Source: a virus. Taken from it: a DNA stretch of 64,000 nt. Each line of letters begins with the position of its first letter. The stretch's first letter is position 1. The stretch covers positions 1 to 64,000 of the IMG/VR virus record IMGVR_UViG_3300029813_000617, one strand, 5' to 3'. A program made the translations under genes and the position numbers. The notes under the pieces were generated by a model. That model worked only from the letters and a program-made list of their open reading frames with translations, had not been told where the DNA came from and searched no databases. Shown here piece after piece: positions 8,093 to 17,700 of this stretch.

Positions 8093-8931
8093 TAGATTAC
8101 CTCGTAACTTGGAAGGAACCCTGAGAGAAAGGGTTGCGGAAAGGCAAGTAGCTCCTCAGCGCGTGCCTTCTTACGATCCAAGTATACAGTTGCTCCCTCA
8201 TAAAGTAGAAGGGCCACTCTTTGAGGCAGAGAGATACCTGAATACCTTACTGCGAAAATGCTGTCATGGCGGGTTGGTCGGGCTCTCGTCTTTATGTGGC
8301 TAGAGATGAAGTCACTGAAAGCCCAAACCATGCTCTCAGTTCCGACCAAGTTTATCTTAAAGCCTCTGATCTTCCCATTCCGTCTGAAGTAACTGATAGA
8401 CCCATCGCCATCGACCATGCCCCGCCAGTAGTGGGCTAGCAGAGACTCTGAGATAGCACTACAAGGTTCCAGAGTCAGAGATTTCCTCTGTGTAACACCG
8501 AGTCGCTTAAGGCTATCTACCAGTCTCGTGGATCCAATATGCACTCGTGCTTTCTGATAACCACCTTCCCAGTAGACCTTGACAGGATGTCCGGACTCTA
8601 GTGCATCAACGAATTTTCGCAAGTGCCTCTCGTCCTTACCAGATAAAGCCAGCTCCACGAAGTTTTTGCCAATCGTCCCATCTGCTGATAGGAATCCCAG
8701 CCAATACGCCTTAGCTTCAGAATCTATACAGTCGAAGAACTCCTCATTCACAGCATATTTCCTAGAGACCTCCGACCGCGATCTGCGAGGCACACCAGCT
8801 TGCTTGAGAGCAAAGTAACAAGCATTAGGAGAGTATCCAAAAGTGTCCGCTGCCACCTTTGCTGTAGCGCCATTTCTGTAAATCGCAACCATTGTTTCCC
8901 GATGCGTTTGAGGAATTGTCTTATTTGGCAT
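8092..8931 (-). CDS. LAGLIDADG homing endonuclease (two motifs, N-terminal HTH)
   Basis: 279 residues. Two LAGLIDADG helices are visible: AYWLGFLSADGTI (about 88-100) and HYWRGMVDGDGSI (about 175-187), each with the acidic residue that binds the catalytic metal, so it should act as a monomer. Residues 1-55 (RETMVAIYRNG..AKVAADTFGYS..ACYFALKQAGV) look like a helix-turn-helix, as in intron-type endonucleases. It is free-standing between a small tail gene and the 784-residue fibre and overlaps the fibre start. I see no intron or intein around it. Confidence 0.8.
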   Translation of the reverse strand: MPNKTIPQTHRETMVAIYRNGATAKVAADTFGYSPNACYFALKQAGVPRRSRSEVSRKYAVNEEFFDCIDSEAKAYWLGFLSADGTIGKNFVELALSGKDERHLRKFVDALESGHPVKVYWEGGYQKARVHIGSTRLVDSLKRLGVTQRKSLTLEPCSAISESLLAHYWRGMVDGDGSISYFRRNGKIRGFKINLVGTESMVWAFSDFISSHIKTRARPTRHDSIFAVRYSGISLPQRVALLLYEGATVYLDRKKARAEELLAFPQPFLSGFLPSYEVI

Positions 8932-8936
8932 CTCTG

Positions 8937-9146
8937 CTACTCCAGGATCGGGCGGTCCCAGACTGTAACGCCATCAGACCATTTCGCAATCCCATCATCC
9001 CAGTGAGATGTAGCCACTGGTCCACTCAATATCACATCATCATATTCGCCCACGAACGTGGTGAGAATGCGATGTGGACTCTTGGGGGTTCGCCTGTCGA
9101 GCATCTTGTAGATTCTACCCAGGATAGCTGGAAGTCTTTCCATCAT
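8937..9146 (-). CDS. Small tail protein, paralogue of the next gene upstream
   Basis: 69 residues, overlapping the upstream gene by 4 bp. Its N-terminal half (IGRIYKMLDRRTPKSPHR, then LTTFVGEYDDVIL) matches the 83-residue neighbour (IGRIFQKAQRVLPPKSAHR, LTTFTGSYDDVTL), showing tandem duplication. The C-terminal part is Trp/Asp-rich (SHWDDGIAKWSDGVTVWD). No function is known; the tail-tip location suggests a small virion component. Confidence 0.5.
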   Translation of the reverse strand: MMERLPAILGRIYKMLDRRTPKSPHRILTTFVGEYDDVILSGPVATSHWDDGIAKWSDGVTVWDRPILE

Positions 9147-9394
9147 TCATCATATTGTGCCTCATCCCAGAGGACATTGCCATTTTCTTCATCCCATGCA
9201 CCCTCATTGTCCGCCCAATACGGGGGAAACGGCGGTGATCGAACTTCCATGACCCCTGGGGAGTTGGGCTGATCTAGTGTTACATCATCATAGGAACCCG
9301 TAAAGGTTGTTAGTAATCGATGGGCACTCTTGGGAGGGAGCACCCGCTGGGCCTTTTGGAAGATCCGACCAATAAGTGTGTCTAGTCTTTGCAT
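9143..9394 (-). CDS. Small tail protein, duplicated family
   Basis: 83 residues, paired with the 69-residue paralogue that follows at a 4-bp overlap. Shared features are an N-terminal helix with IGRI, a PPKSAHR turn and a YDDV strand. The C-terminus is acidic and aromatic. It lies between a LAGLIDADG endonuclease and its paralogue. Not a recognised family. Confidence 0.5.
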   Translation of the reverse strand: MQRLDTLIGRIFQKAQRVLPPKSAHRLLTTFTGSYDDVTLDQPNSPGVMEVRSPPFPPYWADNEGAWDEENGNVLWDEAQYDE

Positions 9395-9399
9395 GATAC

Positions 9400-9951
9400 C
9401 TAGGCTCCCTGCCAGAAAGTGAGCTGTGTCACAACTTGCTCATCAGCGAAAGCCGCTTCCCACCCACCTTCTCTGTAGGTTCGAGTTAGTTTCAGGCGCT
9501 GAGATAGATAGCGTAGAAGTTCACGATTATATGTGGCATATACCACTATCCCCCGACCGCCTTCACCTTGACCTGCCTTAATCTCCCGAACCGCTCGCTT
9601 CCAAATTTCGAAATCCCTTTGTTTCTTCGCTCTTAAGGGATATCTCTCAAAAACTTCGACTAGGCGAATGTTGTCATCAATACGGCACACGGTGAACTGG
9701 GCACAAGGATTACTTCCTCCAGATACTGCTTTCCGAGTAATCGTTCCCATTCTCAGCTTCTCCTGTATCTCTAACAGGATTTCCAAGTCATCATCTCGCA
9801 ATGAAATGGCAAACTGAGCGCGCCAGTTCCCCCCTCTCGCTCCTCCATACGTCTGCTTAACAATCGTAAAGCTCCCCTCGCCTGCCGCGAATCCCGCAAA
9901 CCAGTCAAGGAAGCCGTCTTTGTTGAGTTCGTCTAGTTCAGACTTGGTCAT
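9400..9951 (-). CDS. LAGLIDADG homing endonuclease (single motif)
   Basis: 183 residues. The motif WFAGFAAGEGSF (about 17-28) is a LAGLIDADG helix, followed by strands and basic residues (FAISLRDDDLEILLEIQEKL, GSNPCAQFTVCRI) usual for the LAGLIDADG_1 fold. With one motif it should work as a homodimer. It stands alone between the tail-hub gene and a pair of small tail genes, without signs of an intron. It is unrelated in sequence to the second LAGLIDADG gene 470 bp downstream, so the two arrived separately. Confidence 0.8.
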   Translation of the reverse strand: MTKSELDELNKDGFLDWFAGFAAGEGSFTIVKQTYGGARGGNWRAQFAISLRDDDLEILLEIQEKLRMGTITRKAVSGGSNPCAQFTVCRIDDNIRLVEVFERYPLRAKKQRDFEIWKRAVREIKAGQGEGGRGIVVYATYNRELLRYLSQRLKLTRTYREGGWEAAFADEQVVTQLTFWQGA

Positions 9952-9983
9952 TGTGAAACCCTTCTACTTTCCCAATCTAGGAT

Positions 9984-11672
9984 TTAAAGAGGATACGGTT
10001 GATTGGCGAACTCTACAGTCTCTCTGACTAGATCAGTAACTCCACCTACTCCATCGCTGACCTCAAAGAAATGCTTGGTCACATGGAGAACGTACATAAT
10101 TATCGGGTTCTTCTCGGTCTTACCACTCTTCCAAAAATCCTGATAGTCGTAGAGGTCTTTGGCATCACTGATCAGCAGAAAGTATTGGCCTGGCTTCCAG
10201 CCAGTAAGGGTATAGGTCGCAAAGGAACCTGAGCGGAAAGGCCAAGCGTAACGCTGCAAGAGATACTCCCCCATAGCTTCAATCGGGTCAATGGAGGATA
10301 CCCGGAGACTCGGAACCGAGATCATGAATTCATGAACTCCTGAAGAGTTCTCGCGGTCAGCCATGAACTCAATGCTGTAGATATCCTCATACATTGAGAT
10401 CTGGTCAGGCATAGCAGGATAGTACCAAGCTGTGACATCTCCCGCAGGCAAGTCGGTAGTCGGAAAACGCATACCCATGTTGAACAGGCAAACGAAAGCC
10501 TCTGGTGGATAGTCTGGAGGACCTTTGCCAACTAATGTCTCGGTTGCTCCATCAAGTGGATCCAATCTCACAATGCGAGTACCATGATCTAGTCCATTAA
10601 TTGGATCCTCGCCAACAACTTCGACTTCAGTATTTTCCCAATCCCAAGGTTCCTGGTAGAGTTTGTAGAAACTCTGGTTTGCCACGTTGGGATAAGGGCC
10701 ATCCTGATAGAGGATGTCACCCTTCTCTGAATAACCTTTGACATAGACCCTGTTCTTGATTTGGGTTGCATCCTCAGTTACCACTACGTTACCGATATCC
10801 AGGTTACCTACATCGTCCAAGTCGAGTTCATTTCCATAGCTGACATTCAGCGGCGAGGGATTCTCCTCGAGGGCAAAGAAATGGATCTCCTTATCAAAAT
10901 CCACATACCACTGATAATGACAGGCTTCTGAGACTTCATCCAGAACTGAGCTGAGAGGCACATAGTCGTAAGTCTCTGCAGCCACTGTAAAGCCGTTCTC
11001 GACGTGAGTGGTCCCAAAAGGAAAGGAAGGTAAATCTATTTGGATCCAGGCTATCAGAGCCTTAATTCGATCTCCTGCAAGCTCCGCGCCGCGCTCTACC
11101 GTTATGAGTTTGCGATCAAGCCAGCGAGTAAAATCTGTGCATTCACAGTGGTAGCGGGTCACATCAGGATTGAACGGGTCTTCTGTAGCAATGCCAATGA
11201 TGCCCTTGAAGTGAATAGTCCCACCAATCCTTACCAGGACAGGATTGCCACTCTTTGGCCTGTCAATAGTGTCAGGGACGAGGACATTCGGTATCTCGAC
11301 TAGAAAGTTGCAGGTATCACCGTGGGGTTCTAGCCCCTCAGTGATCTCGAGGCTGGAGAGATCCAGATAGGTTCGGTATTCAACTCCGTCTATTTCAAAC
11401 ATATTGGCTGGCTCCTCTTCGAAGTCTACCTCGAGGAGCAACTGAGTTGCGCGACGCTCCTCAGTCGCGTCCTGATCGACTTCGACCAGGATTTGCGTAA
11501 TGCGTCGGTCTGTGTCCTGGACCTGATCTACTTCTGCTAGAAGCTGAGTGACATGGCGATCTGTATCTTGCTCTTGGTCAACCTCGACCAGAACTTGAGT
11601 AATGCGACGACCTGTATCTTGTTCCTGGTCGATTTCTGCCAAGAGCTGTGTGATACGTCGTTCATCGCCCAC
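9984..11672 (-). CDS. Tail hub/distal tail protein with N-terminal repeats
   Basis: 562 residues from a GTG placed just after the upstream stop. Residues 5-89 are five copies of a 17-residue unit (RRITQLLAEIDQEQDTG type). Residues 90-400 read like a phage tail-hub or distal-tail protein: a barrel (YLDLSSLEITEGLEP, VLVRIGGTIHFKGIIG, YHCECTDFTRWLDRK), then strands with VVTEDATQIKNRVYVKGY, a phrase seen in baseplate hub proteins. The C-terminus (VRETVEFANQPYPL) is also typical. Likely role: closing the tail tube and carrying fibres. The family assignment rests on pattern, not a search. Confidence 0.6.
   Translation of the reverse strand: MGDERRITQLLAEIDQEQDTGRRITQVLVEVDQEQDTDRHVTQLLAEVDQVQDTDRRITQILVEVDQDATEERRATQLLLEVDFEEEPANMFEIDGVEYRTYLDLSSLEITEGLEPHGDTCNFLVEIPNVLVPDTIDRPKSGNPVLVRIGGTIHFKGIIGIATEDPFNPDVTRYHCECTDFTRWLDRKLITVERGAELAGDRIKALIAWIQIDLPSFPFGTTHVENGFTVAAETYDYVPLSSVLDEVSEACHYQWYVDFDKEIHFFALEENPSPLNVSYGNELDLDDVGNLDIGNVVVTEDATQIKNRVYVKGYSEKGDILYQDGPYPNVANQSFYKLYQEPWDWENTEVEVVGEDPINGLDHGTRIVRLDPLDGATETLVGKGPPDYPPEAFVCLFNMGMRFPTTDLPAGDVTAWYYPAMPDQISMYEDIYSIEFMADRENSSGVHEFMISVPSLRVSSIDPIEAMGEYLLQRYAWPFRSGSFATYTLTGWKPGQYFLLISDAKDLYDYQDFWKSGKTEKNPIIMYVLHVTKHFFEVSDGVGGVTDLVRETVEFANQPYPL
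11406..11660 (-). repeat. Five tandem 51-bp coding repeats
   Basis: These encode residues 5-89 of the tail-hub protein. Each unit has R-R/H-x-T-Q-x-L-x-E-x-D followed by an acidic QDT linker. The last two copies are more diverged, so the array has grown from the amino-terminal side or is decaying at its end. Confidence 0.75.
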
Positions 11673-11673
11673 A

Positions 11674-12699
11674 CTATCTTACCACCATCCCAACTTCGAG
11701 GTTGTTGATCTCGCTCTCTGTCCAAGCCGCTCCAGTAGCAGGACTGGTCTCCACGATTTCTGGATGGTAACTATAGTCCCGATCGTATCCAATGTCATCG
11801 CTTTGATAATCTACGCCAGCGATACGCAGTAGCCGAGCAAAGTTTCCATTTCCCGAGACCGTGTTAAGTGCCCGACAGAGCCACTGTACCGCCGTGACAC
11901 TAGCCATGAATCCAGATGCCACAGGCAAATCTTGCATCTTGTACGTATCTTTCCGATTTACAGTGGCCTCCTCAACATATGTGCCACCGTCATCAGGTGG
12001 TACTTCATCTACTGCTGCCCAGTTAGCACCTGCACTCGGAGTCAGCTGTGTGTAGTTGCCCGCCCCTGTTGGTACAAGACCTATGATGCCACCCTGACCG
12101 AGCCAGCTATTGTTTACATTGCCAGATGGATCATTAATGGCCAAGTCATCGTAATACCCAGTGCAGGGAGCATAGTAAAGGGAATAAGAAGTATCACCCA
12201 AAAGCACTGCCAATACTTCGTTGCTGTCTTTCTGCGTATCTCCCGAGAAGTCAATGACCAGTGTACCATCTATCTTGACCTGAACTATACCCCCAGTATT
12301 GTCTATGAATGCATGTATCTCAATACAGCACCAACTATTAGTGGGCACTATGCCACCACTGGCTATTTCTGTGTCGTTGTAATCTCCCCTCAGAACCAGG
12401 ATAACTTTGTCGGTGTATCGTACCTTGAAGGTAAGTACGTCATGCCCCATTTGATCAGTCAAGATACAGAATATACGATCCCTAGTACCATATCCTCCTG
12501 TCATATACAAGCCGATTCGCAAAAAGAGCTCCGTATAGCTATCCCCGAGGCCTATGCATGCCACATCATGAGTATAGTCTACATACAAAGAGTAGTTACC
12601 TGTTCTAGCCTGTGCAGCAGATATAGCAACAGAACTATAAGTGCGAGAGAAGACATCGAGGGAGCCTGCTTCGAGTCCTGACATCCATATCCTAGTCAT
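11674..12699 (-). CDS. Lectin-like (concanavalin-type) tail protein, paralogue 3
   Basis: 341 residues; the ATG overlaps the upstream stop by 4 bp. It is the third and most diverged of three tandem paralogues beginning M(A/T)RIWMSG.EAG. Residues 1-180 carry the jelly-roll landmarks shared by the set (TGNYSLYVDYTHD, WCCIEIHAFIDNTGGIVQVKIDGTL, YDDLAINDPSG), typical of LamG/concanavalin-like glycan-binding domains. The C-terminal half (VPPDDGGTYVEEATVNRKDTY, VQWLCRAL) is a second conserved domain. Probably a virion adhesin or tail-decorating protein. Confidence 0.6.
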   Translation of the reverse strand: MTRIWMSGLEAGSLDVFSRTYSSVAISAAQARTGNYSLYVDYTHDVACIGLGDSYTELFLRIGLYMTGGYGTRDRIFCILTDQMGHDVLTFKVRYTDKVILVLRGDYNDTEIASGGIVPTNSWCCIEIHAFIDNTGGIVQVKIDGTLVIDFSGDTQKDSNEVLAVLLGDTSYSLYYAPCTGYYDDLAINDPSGNVNNSWLGQGGIIGLVPTGAGNYTQLTPSAGANWAAVDEVPPDDGGTYVEEATVNRKDTYKMQDLPVASGFMASVTAVQWLCRALNTVSGNGNFARLLRIAGVDYQSDDIGYDRDYSYHPEIVETSPATGAAWTESEINNLEVGMVVR

Positions 12700-13712
12700 C
12701 GGACCTTTACACCTATCTCCATGCCATCAACAGCAGCTTTTGTCCATGCACCCGGGCCAGCGTCTGGGTCTTTGTCAATGATCTCAGAATGGAAGTCATA
12801 GCTGACATCAATACCCATATCCGTTCCCTGATAGTCTGTGCCTCCAATGCGTAGGATGCGGGCAATTTTTGGATCGCCAGCAAGAACTGATCTTGCTCTC
12901 GCAATCCACTGTACAGCAGAAATAGTCCCTATGGTAGGCAAGCCTTCAGCTGTATAGCTGTCATGCTCATCGACAATTGAGCTAAAGATATAAGATGTGT
13001 CGTCATCTGGTGGCTTCTCATCTACGTCTTCCCAGTTGTCCTCTCCTGAGTCAGGTTCTAGATCTAGATCAGTACTGGCACCTGCGCCAGTAGGGAAGAT
13101 CGCCGGGATTCCCCCTCGGCCAATCCAGGAGTCATTGACACCACCCGAGACATCATTGAAAGCTATATCGTCGTAATATCCCCGAACCTCTCCAAGGAAC
13201 TCACGTCCCAGCATGAAAGAGCGAACATTAGCATTAGCTGTCCTCTGTGTATCACCTGAGAAGTCAATGACCAGTTTGCCATCAACCTTAAGCTGAAAGA
13301 TTCCAGCTGTATTGTCAACGACTAGTCGGAACTCTACGCAATGCCAGTGATTCTCATAGATTCTTCCACCTGTGCCAATAAGTGTGTCATTATAATCCCC
13401 GCGTCTGACCTGCATGAGTCCAATATCTTGCTGTAGTTGTATTAGGATTTGCTTACCACCAGCACTATCATATAACTGTATTAGTTCATTCCCATACGCT
13501 TCGGTAGTCATGTAGTAAGGTCGAAAGCAAACCCGACCAAAAACTTCTGAAATATTTGCGGGGAATGACGCATATACCTCAGCGTAACCATCAATTTTTA
13601 GTGAATAAGTACCCGTGCGGACCTGTACATCCGAGATCTCTGGTGCATAGGCCCAGCTGTCGAAGACCTCTATGTGTCCAGCCTCAAACCCTGACATCCA
13701 TATCCTTGCCAT
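12696..13712 (-). CDS. Lectin-like tail protein, paralogue 2
   Basis: 338 residues from ATG 13712, which overlaps the preceding stop (TGATG); an upstream in-frame extension lacks support because its paralogues start at the same MARIWMSG. The sequence matches paralogue 1 closely in the C-terminal half (IPAIFPTGAGASTDLDLEPDSGE, PPDDDTSYIF, TISAVQWIARARS) and less in the N-terminal lectin-like half, where target contacts would be expected. It is therefore a duplicated adhesin with a diversified face. Confidence 0.6.
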   Translation of the reverse strand: MARIWMSGFEAGHIEVFDSWAYAPEISDVQVRTGTYSLKIDGYAEVYASFPANISEVFGRVCFRPYYMTTEAYGNELIQLYDSAGGKQILIQLQQDIGLMQVRRGDYNDTLIGTGGRIYENHWHCVEFRLVVDNTAGIFQLKVDGKLVIDFSGDTQRTANANVRSFMLGREFLGEVRGYYDDIAFNDVSGGVNDSWIGRGGIPAIFPTGAGASTDLDLEPDSGEDNWEDVDEKPPDDDTSYIFSSIVDEHDSYTAEGLPTIGTISAVQWIARARSVLAGDPKIARILRIGGTDYQGTDMGIDVSYDFHSEIIDKDPDAGPGAWTKAAVDGMEIGVKVR

Positions 13713-14725
13713 CAGCGCACTTTTACCCCTACCTCCATGCCATTGACAGCAGCAACAAGCCATGCACCAGCAGCTTCGGGATCCTCATCGAGGACGTCAG
13801 TATAGTAGTCGTAGCTGACATCAATACTCTTGTCTGCCCCCTGATGATCCACGCCACCAACACGCAAGATGCGTGCAATCTTCGGGTCACCAGCAAGATC
13901 TGATCTCGCTCTGGCAACCCACTGCACAGCCAGGATAGTCCCTGTGGCCGGTAGATCTCCGGCTGTGTAACTGTCATGCTCGTCAATAACGGCGTCAAAG
14001 ACATACGATGTGTCGTCATCTGGAGGCACCTCATCCACATCTTCCCAGTTGGCTTCCCCTTCATCAGGGACCAAACCTAGATCAGTGCTAGCACCTGCAC
14101 CAGTAGGGAAAATAGTTGGTATGCCACCCCGACCAATCCAGGAATCATTCACACCATCTGCGACGTTGTTGAAGGCAATGTCATCGTAGTAACAGTGCAA
14201 AGAGGCTGATCCCCCATGTGGAGAGTCACCAAAACTGAAACTCTTAACATTTGCATTAGCAGAAGCTTGCGTATCGCCCGAGAAATCAATCACGAGCGTG
14301 CCATCTACCTTGAGCTGGAGAACGCCTGTGGTGTTATCAACTTTCAACCGAAACTCTATACAGTGCCAGCGATTCTGATGAATTTCACCATCTCTTCCAA
14401 GGATAGTATCATTATAGTCTCCACGTCTCACATCAATGGTATGGGTATTGCGATTCAGTGCGAGATAGCACTGGGCATTTCCTGCATCATCTTGTAGAGA
14501 TAGAATCGTATCTCCACCCCCAAAGGTACTACGAAATCCAAACCTAACAAAGATCTCGGCAACAGCAGCAGGCAATGCTGCACGTGCATAAGCATCGTAA
14601 TATGTACCTACACGAAGGGAATAGGAGCCAGTGCGTGCTTGGGCAGCGCTTACCTCGGCCTCATAGCAGCTGTCAAAGATGTCCAGATGCCCTGCTTCGA
14701 GACCTGACATCCAAATTCTTGCCAT
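13712..14725 (-). CDS. Lectin-like tail protein, paralogue 1
   Basis: 337 residues from ATG 14725, just after the tape-measure stop. Residues 1-190 form a concanavalin/LamG-like jelly roll (SYSLRVGTYYD, WHCIEFRLKVDNTTGVLQLKV, YYDDIAFNNV); residues 200-337 form a domain shared with paralogues 2 and 3. All three genes overlap by 1-4 bp and so are translated as a set. The position immediately after the tape measure is where distal tail proteins are normally encoded. Confidence 0.6.
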   Translation of the reverse strand: MARIWMSGLEAGHLDIFDSCYEAEVSAAQARTGSYSLRVGTYYDAYARAALPAAVAEIFVRFGFRSTFGGGDTILSLQDDAGNAQCYLALNRNTHTIDVRRGDYNDTILGRDGEIHQNRWHCIEFRLKVDNTTGVLQLKVDGTLVIDFSGDTQASANANVKSFSFGDSPHGGSASLHCYYDDIAFNNVADGVNDSWIGRGGIPTIFPTGAGASTDLGLVPDEGEANWEDVDEVPPDDDTSYVFDAVIDEHDSYTAGDLPATGTILAVQWVARARSDLAGDPKIARILRVGGVDHQGADKSIDVSYDYYTDVLDEDPEAAGAWLVAAVNGMEVGVKVR

Positions 14726-14726
14726 A

Positions 14727-17700
14727 TTAGCCAATCCCTACAAAGCCAACTTGGAAACGTCTGTTGAGCTTACGAACAATTGCCTGGCCAACCTTGTCCG
14801 CGAGACGGTTTGCCATAGCGTCATCCAGGATATTGTTGTCAGTGACATACACATTGACGTTGATTGGTCTCTCCCCACCCATTCTATTAAGCGGAATCAC
14901 TGCTTCTCCTGCGTGCAAAAGCGCCAAGGTTGGCTTGCGGACTATACCACCGTGCTGCAAGCCCGTGATTCCGCCCCCAGCCCCAGTGACAGTAGGCGGA
15001 GTGAGGCTCGGCCAGACCACTCTGGGGCGAATCACGATATCGCCAATGCCCTCTTCGATGGAAGACCTAATCTTCTTACCTACTTCTTTGAGATAGTCCA
15101 GGAGGGTACTCAGTCTGGACTTGATGCCAGACTGGAAACGCTCGAGCAGACTAGTCCCCCACTCCTCGGCTAAAAGGTCAACTGTAAGGAGGCCAGTAAT
15201 CCCTGCAACAACAGTCTCTTCAAGGTACGGACGCAGAAAATCAATCCAACCTATTTCGACGCCACCCAAGAATCCAGGAGAGCCTCCACCTAAGGTGCGT
15301 TTCCCTGCACCTTCTGCCTCCCTTTCGAGATCTACAGTCTTGCTGGGTGCGAACAAGTCTTTAATCTGCCCTATCAACTGGCCGATTTTGAAAACTGCAA
15401 CGACTGGAGCTAGCGCGGGTGCCAACCAGGGAAATGCTATTGCTATCGGGAAAGCCCGACCAACTGCCTTTTCGACACCTTTAGCTGTCGCGATAACTGT
15501 GGGATCAAAGGCTGTCATAGCTGCCTTGAATCCTGTGAACATCGCTCCACCCAACGCCTTGCCAAGGCCAATGATGCGAGGTTCTTCTCCCTTTTCTGCC
15601 TCAAAAAGTATATCAATAGCAGACTGGAGAGCAGCTCCGAACAACCCACCAAGAGCAGCAGACAATCTGCCACCAGTCTCTGGGGTCTCGATGAATTTTA
15701 CGAACTCATCTATGATTGTGGCGACAAGGCTCACAAGAGCACCCGAGTCTATCAGAGACTCTCTCACTATCTCGAACACTGTAGCAAAGAACTTTGCAAG
15801 TGAACCAGCGATCCCCGAGAGATCAACTTTCTCAGGCAGAACAGGCATATATGGAACCGCCCAAAGATCGATAGGGACTTCTGGGGCACCTGTGATCGCA
15901 TCTGTAATTGCATTCAGAATGTCTGCGACAAACCCGACGATCTTCGGCTTATTCTTCTCTAACAGTTGAGTCAGGAAATCTAGACCTCCGACGATGATGC
16001 TACCAAAGATATCTATGATAGTCCCAATGATGCTTTGTCCCTCAGGAGATCCAAGTGCCTCCTTGAGCTTTATTCCAATTGCTCTGACAAGTTCCAATGC
16101 GAACGTTGCAAGTCTTTCCAAAAGGGGCGGCCTTACTTCGATTTCCATATCGCCTGGAAATATATCCCACCATTCTGGCACAGAGACTTTTTGAGGGCTT
16201 ATAAGTGCCTCTAGCGCATCAGCAAGCGCAGGCCCAAAGAAGTCCCTGGTCCACTTGAATACCTCTGTCTTGATAGCTGCTGAGCTTGGCAAGAGGAATG
16301 CGGCGAGCCCAGCCACAACGATGCCCAGAGCGGGACTGCCGAAGGCAGTAGCCACAGCGGCAATAAGCCCTATCACAAGGACACGGAGCCACTCCTCAGA
16401 GATGGCGTCTTTGAGTAATCCACCTAGTTGCTTTACTCCTCCCAGGACATCGCCAGCTGTGATGGCCTCCATTGCCTCATTAAGTCCATCGGTAACCTCG
16501 TCGGTGAGCTTTCTTTTCTCCCCAGGAGGATAGATTGCCATTAGGAGCCCTGTCGTTATCCCTGTTAGCAGGGCACCACCTATCTTTGCAAGAGCTTCCA
16601 GATATCTTCCAGACACGAGGTCTTCCCTGATTGCGTCAAGCAGTCCGAACCAAGCCTTCTGTAATCTTGGATCTGTGGAGAGTTTCCAGATGCCTGCTAC
16701 GAGTGCGATGGCTAGTCCTGCGAAGAGAGCGTTAACCGCTGTTCCCCACTCCTGCCCAAGGAGACTCGTAGCAATCGCACTAGCCAGCTTCGCACCAAAG
16801 AAGAGGGCAATTAGCCCAATAGCTGCAAGGAGAGCAGCGTAGAGCTGAGGGGGCAAGTTGGCAATAAAGTCCTTGGCTCCCTGGAGAAAGGCTGCCCAAT
16901 CCATTTCCTTGAGAGCCTGAGCCATCCTTCGTATAGAGTCCCAGAGAGGTTTGTTAACCTGAAGCCACTTCTTGAACCAGGCCCAAAGCCCCGCTACCGC
17001 CTTTAGAACCCGTCCAACAATCCAACCAAGTACTTTGAAAGCAGCAACGGCTAGGAAGATAGCTCCCACGAGGACTATCTTGATGCCGATCCACATCTCC
17101 CTTAAGGTCGGCATGAATTCGTCAAGTGCATCCTTCCAAGTCTGTAGGGCTGATGCCCAGAGGCCAGATGCCTTTACGAAATCTATGACCGACTTCGTGA
17201 GGTAGTAGATCTCCTGGCCTAACTTGACAATGAACTTTAGAATAGGAACAATAAAGTCCTTGATGAACGGAGTTGCAATTAGACTCAGGATTGACTTGCG
17301 AAGAATGCCTATTCGTGCTACCAGACTCTCATAGGTTCCAGCTTGCTCTTTCAGAGATCCTGTAAACCTGGTCTCGATTTGAGTGAGAAGGCCAGTTAGG
17401 GCTGCCTGCCTGCCCAAGAGGGTTAGACGCTTATCCTCAGCTTTGGTAACACGGATACCCCAACTCCATAGACTTGCAAGATTCGACTTCTCTTTTCCAA
17501 TCGCTGCAGACATAGCTGCTGCTGTCTCAGTAGCCTGCTTGGCATTCGCTGCAGCAAGATTCAAAGCTGCCTTCCAAAGCCTGGGGGTGACCTCAAAGTT
17601 CTCTGCAAGCTCCATCCAAGCCTCGGCGAGATCTTCCACTGTATAGCCAGTGCGAGCAGCCTCCTCACGGAAAAAGTCCATGCCACGTGCGGCCTCAGCC

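Noticed and set aside
11932-12681. Long plus-strand frame of 249 codons
   Set aside because: Lies antisense to a well-supported lectin-like paralogue; Cys/Tyr-rich translation without family features or ribosome site.
15121-15969. Plus-strand frame of 282 codons within the tape measure region
   Set aside because: Antisense to the tape measure gene; low-complexity Ser/Pro/Ala translation typical of a shadow frame.
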